Assembly: GCA_002894685.1 (NCBI GenBank)
Contig: NCRC01000017.1
Span: 1-64,000 of the forward strand
Length of the DNA: 64,000 nucleotides
Reading direction: 5' to 3'
Origin: Salinivenus lutea
GTDB taxonomy: Bacteria > Bacteroidota > Rhodothermia > Rhodothermales > Salinibacteraceae
Part shown: positions 52,778 to 60,571 of the stretch, piece after piece
Position numbering within the stretch: position 1 is the stretch's first letter
Layout of the letters: each line of letters opens with the position of its first letter
Translations under genes and position numbers: made by a program
Notes under the pieces: model-generated
Told to the model about the DNA's origin: nothing
Seen by the model: the letters and a program-made list of their open reading frames with translations, nothing else
Database searches by the model: none

Positions 52778-55069
52778 ATGGATCTCGACACGCTCTGGAC
52801 GTGGGCCCGGCGCGCCCTCTTCGCCCCGAGCACGATGGAAGAGGATCGCTCCTTCCGGGTGACCCTCGCCCGCATTGCCTCGACCGGGTTGCAGTGGGGC
52901 GGCCTCCTCGGCCTTCTGGTGGTGCTAGGGCTGGTTCTCATCAACAGCCTCGCCCTCGGCCGTCCCACCACCTGGTGGTATCCCCCGTCCCCGGCCCCCG
53001 ACGCCTTTGTGCTGTGGGATAAGGCCGTGGGCGCCGTTCTCTCCGGCCTCGCTATATGGACCGGACGCGTTCGGGGGGGACTGCCGACCGCCCGGAGGGT
53101 GGGGGGCGCCATTGCCCTCACCGTTGTGGCTGTCTCCCTGACGCACGACATGGCCCGTGGCGTTCTGAGCATTGAGTACGTAATCCTGACGTACCTGCTC
53201 GCCGTGGTCGTTATTCCCTACCGTCCCTGGCAGGCCCTTTGTCTCGGCGGGGCGATCCTTACGATTCTCGGGGGGCTCCACGCCGCCGCCTCGCCTCCGC
53301 TGGTCCCGAATGGGGCCCTGGTTCGCATGGGACTCGTCACGCTGGTGCTCACGGGCCTGTCGTCTCTCCTGTACGTGGTGCGCTTTCGGCAACACCGGGC
53401 CCGGCAGGAGGCCGAGCGCCTGCACCGCCGGGTGTCCGAGGTGGAGCAGGCCAAAAGCCAGTTCTTTGCCGACGTGGCCCATGAGTTTCGGACGCCCCTG
53501 ACCCTCATCCTCGGCTCGCTCCGGGAGGCCCTGGACGACCGCTTCGGCTCCCTCTCCCCGGCCCTCCGGGACCGCCTGTCCTCGTTGGACGGGCAGGCGC
53601 GTCGGATGCGGCGCCTGGTGAACCAGCTCCTTGAACTATCGCGGCTCGACGAGGGCCGCCTGTCGTTGTCCCTGCAGCCCCAGCCCGTGGGGGCACTGGT
53701 GGACCACCTCACGATGGCCTTCCGCGACTGGGCCGAAACGAAGGGGCTCACCTTTCAAACCGAAATCGGCGGGCAGGGGCCCAAGGCGTGGATCGACCCC
53801 GACCGATTCGAATCGATTCTGGCAACCCTGCTCTCAAATGCCATCAAGTACACGCCGGCGGGCGGCACGGTGCGGGTGCGGGTGACCTCCTCCGACTCGG
53901 CCGTCAGCATTTCGGTCCGCGATACCGGACCCGGCCTGCCTGAGGCCGTTCGCGCCCGGGTGTTTGAACGGCACACGAGCACCATTCCCGTGGGCCCGGC
54001 ATCGGACGAGGACTCGCCGGACGCCCCGTCCCGCCTTGGGATGGGCATCGGGCTCGCCCACACCAAAGCCCTTGTCGAGCGCCATCAGGGCACGCTCCAC
54101 GTAGAATCCGAGCCGGGCTTCGGCACCGAGTGCACCGTGCGCCTGCCCCTCGGCACCGACCACGTGTCGGACGACGATCGGGCGGCCCTTGCGGACGGCC
54201 CGTCCCCTGTCGACCGCGAGGTGGACGTTGCGTCGTGGACGCCGCCCGAGCTCTCTCCGCCCCCCGAGGAGGCCGACCCTCCTCCCGACAACGCCCCCAC
54301 GGTTCTGGTGGTGGACGACGAGGCCGACATGCGTGCGTACCTCCACCGCCTGCTACGCCCAAACTACCGGGTGGTAACGGCCCCGAGTGGCGACGACGGC
54401 CTGGACTGCCTGCACGAGGAGCACCCCGACCTCGTCATCAGCGACGTGCGGATGCCGGGGCGCGACGGAGTCGACCTGTGCCGGGCCCTCCGTGCGGAGG
54501 AGCAATTTCAGCACCTGCCGGTGATTCTGCTCACCGCCCAAGCCGACGACCAGACCCGCCGCTCCGGCGTGGAGGCGGGCGCCGACGCGTGCGTGGCCAA
54601 GCCGTTCGATCCCGCAGAACTGGAGGCCCGCGTCGAGACCCTCATCGAGATTCGTCGCCTCGTGCAGGAGCGCGTACAGGTCCCCGACTGGGTGGACCCT
54701 CCCTCCTCGTCCCTGCAATCCGAGGAGGCGGACTTTCTGGAGTCGGTCACCACCATCGTCGACGAGCACATCGGCAACAGCAACTTCGGGGTCGACTGGC
54801 TGGCGGACGAACTGGACCTGAGCCCCCGCCACCTCCGGCGTCGCCTCAAGGACGTGACACGGCTCTCCCCCGCGGGCTTCATCCGCACCCGGCGCCTCCA
54901 GCACGCCGCCACCCTCCTGGTCGACGGAGCCGATACGGTGGCGGACGTCGCCGCCGCCGTCGGCTACCGCGACGCGAGCCACTTCTCCCGCCTCTTTCGG
55001 GACACCTTCGGGTGCTCGCCGAGCGAGTACCCGGAGAACGCCCCGGACGCCCCGGACATGGATGCCTGA
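52778..55069 (+). CDS. Hybrid histidine kinase / response regulator / AraC-type transcription factor
   Basis: A 763-residue inner-membrane protein that carries a whole two-component pathway. About five or six N-terminal helices (35-210) form a membrane sensor without a large periplasmic domain. The HisKA H-box FADVAHEFRTPLTL (His near 234), the N-box LLSNAIKYTPAGG, and the G-boxes RDTGPGLP and GMGIGLAHTKALV follow. A receiver (VLVVDDEADM to LLTAQADD, phospho-Asp in LVISDVRMPG near 554) leads to a C-terminal AraC helix-turn-helix (VADVAAAVGYRDASHFSRLF). The stimulus is unknown. The outer-membrane gene 150 bases downstream may be a target. Confidence 0.94.
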   Translation: MDLDTLWTWARRALFAPSTMEEDRSFRVTLARIASTGLQWGGLLGLLVVLGLVLINSLALGRPTTWWYPPSPAPDAFVLWDKAVGAVLSGLAIWTGRVRGGLPTARRVGGAIALTVVAVSLTHDMARGVLSIEYVILTYLLAVVVIPYRPWQALCLGGAILTILGGLHAAASPPLVPNGALVRMGLVTLVLTGLSSLLYVVRFRQHRARQEAERLHRRVSEVEQAKSQFFADVAHEFRTPLTLILGSLREALDDRFGSLSPALRDRLSSLDGQARRMRRLVNQLLELSRLDEGRLSLSLQPQPVGALVDHLTMAFRDWAETKGLTFQTEIGGQGPKAWIDPDRFESILATLLSNAIKYTPAGGTVRVRVTSSDSAVSISVRDTGPGLPEAVRARVFERHTSTIPVGPASDEDSPDAPSRLGMGIGLAHTKALVERHQGTLHVESEPGFGTECTVRLPLGTDHVSDDDRAALADGPSPVDREVDVASWTPPELSPPPEEADPPPDNAPTVLVVDDEADMRAYLHRLLRPNYRVVTAPSGDDGLDCLHEEHPDLVISDVRMPGRDGVDLCRALRAEEQFQHLPVILLTAQADDQTRRSGVEAGADACVAKPFDPAELEARVETLIEIRRLVQERVQVPDWVDPPSSSLQSEEADFLESVTTIVDEHIGNSNFGVDWLADELDLSPRHLRRRLKDVTRLSPAGFIRTRRLQHAATLLVDGADTVADVAAAVGYRDASHFSRLFRDTFGCSPSEYPENAPDAPDMDA

Positions 55070-55219
55070 TTCTCCGGACACGACCGGACATCCGGCCCAT
55101 CCGTCCAGTTTTCCGCAGGCCCGTCCCCCCATCTATGGGGGCACAACATCGCGAAGGGCCTCGTCAGCGGCCCCCGCGGATGGCCTCGCGTTCTCTCGCA
55201 CGTTCCTCTCTCTGCCGCC

Positions 55220-56140
55220 ATGCTTTCCTTGTCTCGTTCCCTCCTGGCCGTGCTCACGGGACTGTGCCTGCTCGCCCCCCTCCCCGCTCACGCCCAGGAC
55301 GCCGACTCGACCGACGCCCCGCCCCTCTACCGAGTCGAGACGACCGACGGGCAAACCCTCCTCGGCACAATCGTGTCCGAAAGTGACGACACGGTGGTTC
55401 TCGACACTCGGGGGGTCGGGGTCGTTCGCCTTCCCCGGGCTGAAATCGAACGCATGACGCGGGTCGATCCCGACCACTTCCGAGACGGGACGTACTGGTA
55501 CCCGAATCCACAGTCGACCCGCTACCTGTTTGCCCCCAATGCGCTCGGGCTTCCCCGCGGCGAGGGGTATTACCAAAACACCTGGATCCTCCTCAACAAC
55601 GTGAACTACGGGCTCTCGGAGAACCTCTCGGTCGGCGCCGGCACCGTCCCGGTCTTCCTGTTCGGTGTGGACGCGCTTCCCCTGTGGGTCCTTCCCAAGG
55701 TGTCGGTCTCCGGCCCACAGGATCGGTATCATGTCGCGGGCGGCGCCGTGCTGGGCGGCGTGTTGGGCCGCGACGGTGGCGGCACGGGCCTCCTGTACAG
55801 CTCCGCCACCGTGGGCTCTCGCGACGACAACCTCACCCTCGGCGTCGGCTACGGCTACACGGACGGCTCCCTTGCCGAGACGCCCCTGTTTAACATTAGC
55901 GGCATGACGCGCATCAGCCCGTCGTTCTACCTCCTCTCGGAAAACTACGTGATCCCGGGCGATGAGGGCGGTACGCTCATCTCAGCGGGCCTCCGGTGGG
56001 CCCCGGAAAACTTCGCGGTCGACTTCGCCCTCGTGCGGCCCCTCTCCGAGAGTCTCGACATCGTGGGCCTGCCGTGGCTGGGGGTCACCATTCCGTTCGG
56101 GAACGGAGGCGCGTCGGCAGCAATCAGGGCAACCGGATGA
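55220..56140 (+). CDS. Predicted outer-membrane beta-barrel protein of unknown function
   Basis: A 306-residue protein with a signal peptide ending in PAHAQ (about 25). A small Sm/SH3-like stretch follows (RVETTDGQTLLGTIVSESDD, then VRLPRAEIERM), and about 200 residues of alternating, Gly/Tyr-rich strands suggest a barrel, with GLRWAPENFAVDFALVRPL and LGVTIPFG near the end. I do not recognise the family beyond its likeness to other Bacteroidota barrel proteins. Its 3' end overlaps the convergent FG-GAP-like gene by 17 bases. Confidence 0.75.
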   Translation: MLSLSRSLLAVLTGLCLLAPLPAHAQDADSTDAPPLYRVETTDGQTLLGTIVSESDDTVVLDTRGVGVVRLPRAEIERMTRVDPDHFRDGTYWYPNPQSTRYLFAPNALGLPRGEGYYQNTWILLNNVNYGLSENLSVGAGTVPVFLFGVDALPLWVLPKVSVSGPQDRYHVAGGAVLGGVLGRDGGGTGLLYSSATVGSRDDNLTLGVGYGYTDGSLAETPLFNISGMTRISPSFYLLSENYVIPGDEGGTLISAGLRWAPENFAVDFALVRPLSESLDIVGLPWLGVTIPFGNGGASAAIRATG

Positions 56141-57314
56141 CGTACACCGTCCCCGCCCGGGTCTCCGGCACGGAGCTGACGAGGGCGACGCCGTCCTCCT
56201 GGTCGAGGGCCGCCCCGAAGGCCACATCGCCCACGTCGATGATGGGGCGCTCGCGCCACGTGCCGTCGACGCGCTCAAAGGCATAGACCACGCGGTCGAT
56301 GTTGAAGTCCTTGCCCAGCTGCTCGTCGTAGCCAGACGCCAGCAGCCGATCGCCCTGGATCGACACGGCCGCGCCGAAGGCGCCCGACTCGTACGGAATC
56401 GACGGGCGGAGGGTGGCGGTTTCCGTCCAGGTCCCGTCCGGCTGCTCGTCGTAGAGCGTCACGCGCCCCCCGGTTTCCTCCCCGGCCCGGTCCTCGCCCA
56501 CCGCCAGCGTCCCGCCGTCCATCGACAGGTCGATAAAAAACGCCTCGATGTCCGGAAGGTGGGCCGCCGGCCGCCACTCATTCGCTGCCGGATTGCGTTG
56601 AAAGACAAAGACGGAGCCGGGGGTGCGCCGGAAGAAGGTAGACGCCGCCACCGCCAGTCGATCGCCGTCCAACGCCACGTCCTGCCCCATGATCCCCGCC
56701 TCCAGGCTGCGGGGGGAGGTGAGGCGGGCCGTCCGCCGCCACTCACCGGAGGACGAATCGCGCTCAAAGATATAGACCGCCCCACTGTATTCGCCCTCCG
56801 GACTGCCCGACGTGCTGACGGCAGCCCGGGGGCCGTCCAGCGCGAGGCCGGCGGCGAAGAGTCCCTCTCGCCGCCCCGTCTCCCCCGTCAGGCGCGCCGT
56901 CTGCCGCCACGCACCGGTGCTGTCGCGGGCGAAAACGTAGGCGGCGTTCGACTCTTCCTCGGCGAAGTACTCGCTGGACGCCCCCACCAGCACGCGCCCG
57001 TCGTCGAGCGCCACCGTCTCGCCGAAGAACATGTTGGCCCGGCAGTCCGCCGGTTCAAGGCGCGCGGCCTGTCGCCAGGCGTTCACGCGGGCCGCGGTGC
57101 GTTCGTAGACATAGGCGGCACCGGCGTTGGGGCCACAGGCCTGCTCGCCGCTGGCCCCCACCACCGCCAGGGAGTCGTCGAGGGCCACAGACACGCCGAA
57201 TGAGGCCGTGTCCGCGCGGGCCGGTCGGGGCAATTCTTCAATCTGCGCGTGGGCCGGGGCACCGCCCAAGAGAGCGAGCGCAGCGACGACACAGGCGACC
57301 CGGAGGTAGTGCAT
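56124..57314 (-). CDS. Secreted FG-GAP-like beta-propeller protein
   Basis: A 396-residue secreted protein. The signal peptide ends in APAHAQ (about 25), and seven or so repeats of about 50 residues follow. Each repeat carries a strand pattern like GVSVALDDSLAVVGAS, with AYVYERTA or VYIFERDS later in the unit. This is the FG-GAP/integrin-alpha-like propeller repeat. The last repeat is VAFGAALDQEDGVALVSSVP. No catalytic residues are expected. ATG 57314 begins the signal peptide. It follows the ABC-F gene by 41 bases and overlaps the convergent gene at its 3' end. Confidence 0.82.
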   Translation of the reverse strand: MHYLRVACVVAALALLGGAPAHAQIEELPRPARADTASFGVSVALDDSLAVVGASGEQACGPNAGAAYVYERTAARVNAWRQAARLEPADCRANMFFGETVALDDGRVLVGASSEYFAEEESNAAYVFARDSTGAWRQTARLTGETGRREGLFAAGLALDGPRAAVSTSGSPEGEYSGAVYIFERDSSSGEWRRTARLTSPRSLEAGIMGQDVALDGDRLAVAASTFFRRTPGSVFVFQRNPAANEWRPAAHLPDIEAFFIDLSMDGGTLAVGEDRAGEETGGRVTLYDEQPDGTWTETATLRPSIPYESGAFGAAVSIQGDRLLASGYDEQLGKDFNIDRVVYAFERVDGTWRERPIIDVGDVAFGAALDQEDGVALVSSVPETRAGTVYVIRLP

Positions 57315-57355
57315 TCGACTGGCGTGGAGTCGATCGGCAAAGCAGTCCGCCCTGG

Positions 57356-59359
57356 CTACTCGTCTTCGAGTGCCATCACGTGTTCGGTGAGGTGCTCCCA
57401 CTCGTCGTAGAGCGACGACAACTCCCGCTTGAGGGCATTGTACTCGTCGGACAGGTCGCGGGCCTGCGCCCCGTCGCCGGCGTAGGCCTCGGGGTTGGCC
57501 ATCTTGGCCTCCAGTTCCTCCTGCCGCTCCTCAATCTCGATGATCTTTTCCTCCGTTTCCTCCAGCTTCTTCTTGAGCTGGTACGAATTGAGGTCGGCAA
57601 ACGGCCCCTCCGCGGCCTGCCGATCCGGGGCGGCCTGCGACTCGGGGTTCGTGTCTGATCCGTCGTGGCCGTTTCGCGACGGCGTGGGCTCGTCCAGCTC
57701 GGCGGCCGCGGGGGTGCCCTCCAGCGGGCGCGCCGAGCCCTCCTCCACCTGCCACCGAAAGTCGGAGTAGTTGCCGAGGAAGGTGCGCACGGTGCCGCCG
57801 CCCACGCGCCAGATGCGCTCGGCCACGGCGTCGAGCACGTGGCGGTCGTGGCTCACGAGGACGAAGGTGCCCTCGTACTGCTGAAGCGCCTCCACCAGCA
57901 CCTCCTTCGACTGGATGTCGAGGTGGTTCGTGGGCTCGTCGAGGATGAGGAAGTTAGCCTCGGAGAGGAGCGTGCGGGCCAGGGCCACGCGGCTCTTTTC
58001 GCCGCCGGAGAGCACGCGGACGTTCTTGAACGCGTCGTCGTCGGTAAAGAGAAATGCGCCCAGGAGGCTGCGAAGCTCGGTCGCGGGCCGGTCGGGTGCC
58101 ACCTCGCGGACGGCGTCGAACACCGTCTGGTCCGGCGCCAGGGTGTCGGCCTGGTGCTGGGCGTAGTACGACATGTTGACCTTGTGCCCCGGCGTGCGCT
58201 CGCCCTCAAAGGCCTCCACGCCGCGCAGGATGCGGGCCAGCGTGGACTTCCCGGCCCCGTTGGGGCCCACCATCGCAATCTTGTCGCCGCGCTCGATGGT
58301 GAGGGGCCCGGCGTTCTGGAAGACGCGCTCCGGACCGCGCTCCGTCTCATAGGACTTGCCAAAGCGCGAAAGCTCCATCACGATCTCCCCGGAGCGGGGC
58401 GGGTCGGGAAACCGGAAGTGCGGCGCCGGATCGTCGTCGGGCGGCGGCGGAATCCGGTCCATCTTCTCCAGCTTCTTAATCCGGCTCTGCACCTGGCTCG
58501 CCCGCGAGGCATTGTAGCGAAACTTGGAGATGAACTCTTCAATCTCCTTGATTCGCTTCTGCTGGTTCTCGTATTCGCGCCGCCAGCGTTCGTATCGCTC
58601 CTCGCGGGCCTGCAGGTAGTCGGAGTAGTTGCCGTCGTAGCGCAGCAGGCGGCCGCGCGTCACCTCGGCGATGGAGGTGACCATGCGGTCGAGCACGGAG
58701 CGGTCGTGACTCACTAGGATGACGGTGCCGGGGTAGCCCTCCAGGTAGCCCTCCAGCCAGTCGATGCTCTCGATGTCGAGGTGGTTTGTCGGCTCGTCGA
58801 GGAGCAGGAGGTCGGGCTCTTCCAGCAGCAGGCGCGCCAGGGCGGCCCGCATGCGCCAGCCGCCGGAGAAGGTGTGGAGGGGGCGGTCGAGCGCGTCGGG
58901 ATCGAAGCCGAGGCCGGTGAGCGCCGCCTCGGCCCGCGGGCGGACGCGGTGCGACTCGTGTTTGTTGAGCCGCTCCTGCACGCGGTGGAGCCGGTCGAGC
59001 AGCTTCGTGTGCTCGCCGCTCTCGTGATCGATTTCGTCCAGCCGTTCGCTAATTCGCTGCTCCTTCTCCTCCAGCGCCAGCACGTCCTCGAAGGCGCGGA
59101 GGGCCTCGTCGCGCACCGTGCGGTGGTCGGGAAGTGCCTGGACGTCCTGCTCCAGGTACCCGATCGAGACGCCCTCCCGCACGATCCGCCCCTCATCGGG
59201 CGTGATTTGCCCGTCGATGAGCTTGAGGAGCGTGGTCTTCCCCGCCCCGTTGGGCCCGACGAGGCCGATGCGGTCGCCGTCCGGGGACAGCGTCCACGAC
59301 AGGTCGTCGAACAGAGGATCGTCCCCAAACCGAATGGAGACGCCGTCGAGCTTGACCAT
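57356..59359 (-). CDS. ABC-F family ATPase
   Basis: A 667-residue cytosolic protein with two ABC modules and no membrane helices. The first has Walker A VGPNGAGKTTLLKL (about 35-48), signature FSGGWRMR and Walker B LLLDEPTNHLD. The second has VGPNGAGKSTLARI, signature LSGGEKSR and FLILDEPTNHLD. An ABC-F linker of helices lies between them (YERWRREYENQQKRIKEIEE). An acidic segment and a C-terminal coiled coil (KKKLEETEEKIIEIEERQEE) end the protein. ABC-F proteins act on ribosomes, as in Uup or EttA, and this length and tail are most like Uup. Confidence 0.92.
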   Translation of the reverse strand: MVKLDGVSIRFGDDPLFDDLSWTLSPDGDRIGLVGPNGAGKTTLLKLIDGQITPDEGRIVREGVSIGYLEQDVQALPDHRTVRDEALRAFEDVLALEEKEQRISERLDEIDHESGEHTKLLDRLHRVQERLNKHESHRVRPRAEAALTGLGFDPDALDRPLHTFSGGWRMRAALARLLLEEPDLLLLDEPTNHLDIESIDWLEGYLEGYPGTVILVSHDRSVLDRMVTSIAEVTRGRLLRYDGNYSDYLQAREERYERWRREYENQQKRIKEIEEFISKFRYNASRASQVQSRIKKLEKMDRIPPPPDDDPAPHFRFPDPPRSGEIVMELSRFGKSYETERGPERVFQNAGPLTIERGDKIAMVGPNGAGKSTLARILRGVEAFEGERTPGHKVNMSYYAQHQADTLAPDQTVFDAVREVAPDRPATELRSLLGAFLFTDDDAFKNVRVLSGGEKSRVALARTLLSEANFLILDEPTNHLDIQSKEVLVEALQQYEGTFVLVSHDRHVLDAVAERIWRVGGGTVRTFLGNYSDFRWQVEEGSARPLEGTPAAAELDEPTPSRNGHDGSDTNPESQAAPDRQAAEGPFADLNSYQLKKKLEETEEKIIEIEERQEELEAKMANPEAYAGDGAQARDLSDEYNALKRELSSLYDEWEHLTEHVMALEDE

Positions 59360-59508
59360 GAAGGTGTCCGTACCAGAAGGATGAGTGACGCGCGCACCTC
59401 CTTGCCACGGTCCCGGCGGGAAAACGTTGCGGAGGCGCCGCAGGATCGACGTGATTTCTCAACTGAGCGCCCGGCGCAGGTCCTCAGGACCGCCTCCCCG
59501 GCCCCTCG

Positions 59509-59820
59509 TTACGCCTCTTCCGAGTCCACGGCCGCCGCGAGACGCTCGCTCAGCCCCTCGAGCGTCCCCTCTACCTTCCCCCGCTCGCCCTCGATCTCGT
59601 CTCGGAGGTCGTGGAGGTCTTCGGCCAGGGCCAGGGCCGTTATGACGGCGGTTGTAAGCTCGGCCTGCTCCGGATGGGCGTCCTTGAACTTCTCCATCCG
59701 GCTGTTCACAAAGGCCGCCACCTCGCGGGTAAACGCCTCATTCTCTTCCTGGACCCGCAGCGCGTACTCCCGGCCCAGGATGTGGACGCGGATGGACTTC
59801 ATGTTGTCGGCGTCGGGCAT
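59509..59820 (-). CDS. zapA: Cell-division protein ZapA
   Basis: A 103-residue protein that bundles FtsZ filaments. The start reads MPDADNMKSIRVHILGREYA, typical of ZapA, with an N-terminal strand domain and a long C-terminal coiled coil (TAVITALALAEDLHDLRDEI). The ATG at 59820 is used; a second Met at 59802 is possible. It follows the coiled-coil gene by 38 bases, and pheT/pheS lie upstream on the same strand, a grouping common in many bacteria. Confidence 0.88.
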   Translation of the reverse strand: MPDADNMKSIRVHILGREYALRVQEENEAFTREVAAFVNSRMEKFKDAHPEQAELTTAVITALALAEDLHDLRDEIEGERGKVEGTLEGLSERLAAAVDSEEA

Positions 59821-59858
59821 GGCGGGGGGCACGTGGTGAGAGACGCAGCACAGGCGCG

Positions 59859-60311
59859 TTAGTCCGCGGACGAGGACGAATCGTCGTCCGACTCGTCCGG
59901 CGCCGTCGCCTCCAGGTAGGCATCGATCGCGTCGATAAAGTTGTCGATGCGGGCGCGGAGCTGCTCGGACTCGTCGTCGAGGGCCAGGACCGTCTTGTCG
60001 TCGGGAAGCACCGGGCGGTCTTTCAGCTTTTGCACACGGGTGCGGAGCCGCTCGTTTTCGGCGCGGAGCCGCTCGATGGTCTCCGTGGCCTCCTGCACGC
60101 GCCGGTACAGCCGGCGGACGGGCTCGCGGTACGCCTCGGGAAGGGAAGAGAGGTCGGGCTCCTCGTCCGCACGGGTCCGATCGGGCCCGTCCTCCGACCG
60201 TCCCTCCTCCGGGGCGGCCTCCGCAGAGGTGTCGCCGTCGGACGATACGGATTCGGGCACGGGCGAGACGGAATCGGGCGAGGGGAGCGACCTGTCGAGC
60301 GCATCGTTCAT
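59859..60311 (-). CDS. Coiled-coil protein, probable ZapA partner
   Basis: A 150-residue acidic protein. Residues 1-55 are Ser/Asp/Glu/Pro-rich and probably disordered, and a coiled coil at about 62-100 (YRRVQEATETIERLRAENER) follows. The conserved-looking segment LDDESEQLRARIDNFIDAID then leads to an acidic Ser tail. Its place directly upstream of zapA and its coiled coil suggest a division-ring accessory comparable to ZapB, but sequence identity is not claimed. ATG 60311 (MNDALDRS) was chosen over 60338. Confidence 0.75.
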   Translation of the reverse strand: MNDALDRSLPSPDSVSPVPESVSSDGDTSAEAAPEEGRSEDGPDRTRADEEPDLSSLPEAYREPVRRLYRRVQEATETIERLRAENERLRTRVQKLKDRPVLPDDKTVLALDDESEQLRARIDNFIDAIDAYLEATAPDESDDDSSSSAD

Positions 60312-60481
60312 GGCGAGCCCGGAGTTGGGTGAGGGCACGAGGGGCCTGAGCGCCCGGTCGGTTCGAGTGTTGGTTGAAGCACCTATGACGAATACGATAG
60401 GGGACAGCGCCCGTCAACTCAAGGCACCACGCCGATTTTCTTCGATCTGTTCCTTCCTCGTCGGCCTTCGCCCCCAGCAGG

Positions 60482-60550
60482 TCAGCTGAAGAACAACAGG
60501 ATCGCGACGATGGCGATTGCGATGTACGGATACTTCCAACGCTTGTCCAT
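60482..60550 (-). CDS. Possible 22-residue single-helix membrane protein
   Basis: An ATG at 60550 opens a frame beginning MDKRWKYPYI and ending in LLFFS, stopping with TGA at 60482. It has a short Lys/Arg/Trp-rich head followed by one run of about 14 Ile/Ala/Val/Leu/Phe residues, the shape of a small membrane peptide with its N-terminus in the cytosol. It lies 21 bases after the pheT stop on the same strand. Short size makes chance likely; only the clean helix and the position argue for it. Confidence 0.35.
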   Translation of the reverse strand: MDKRWKYPYIAIAIVAILLFFS

Positions 60551-60571
60551 GGGCCCAGGATTGGTGGGGGG

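Noticed and set aside
60312-60481. A 6S RNA gene near zapA
   Set aside because: 6S RNA lies near zapA in some bacteria, but I could not see a long stem with a central bubble here; a covariance-model search would be needed to claim it.
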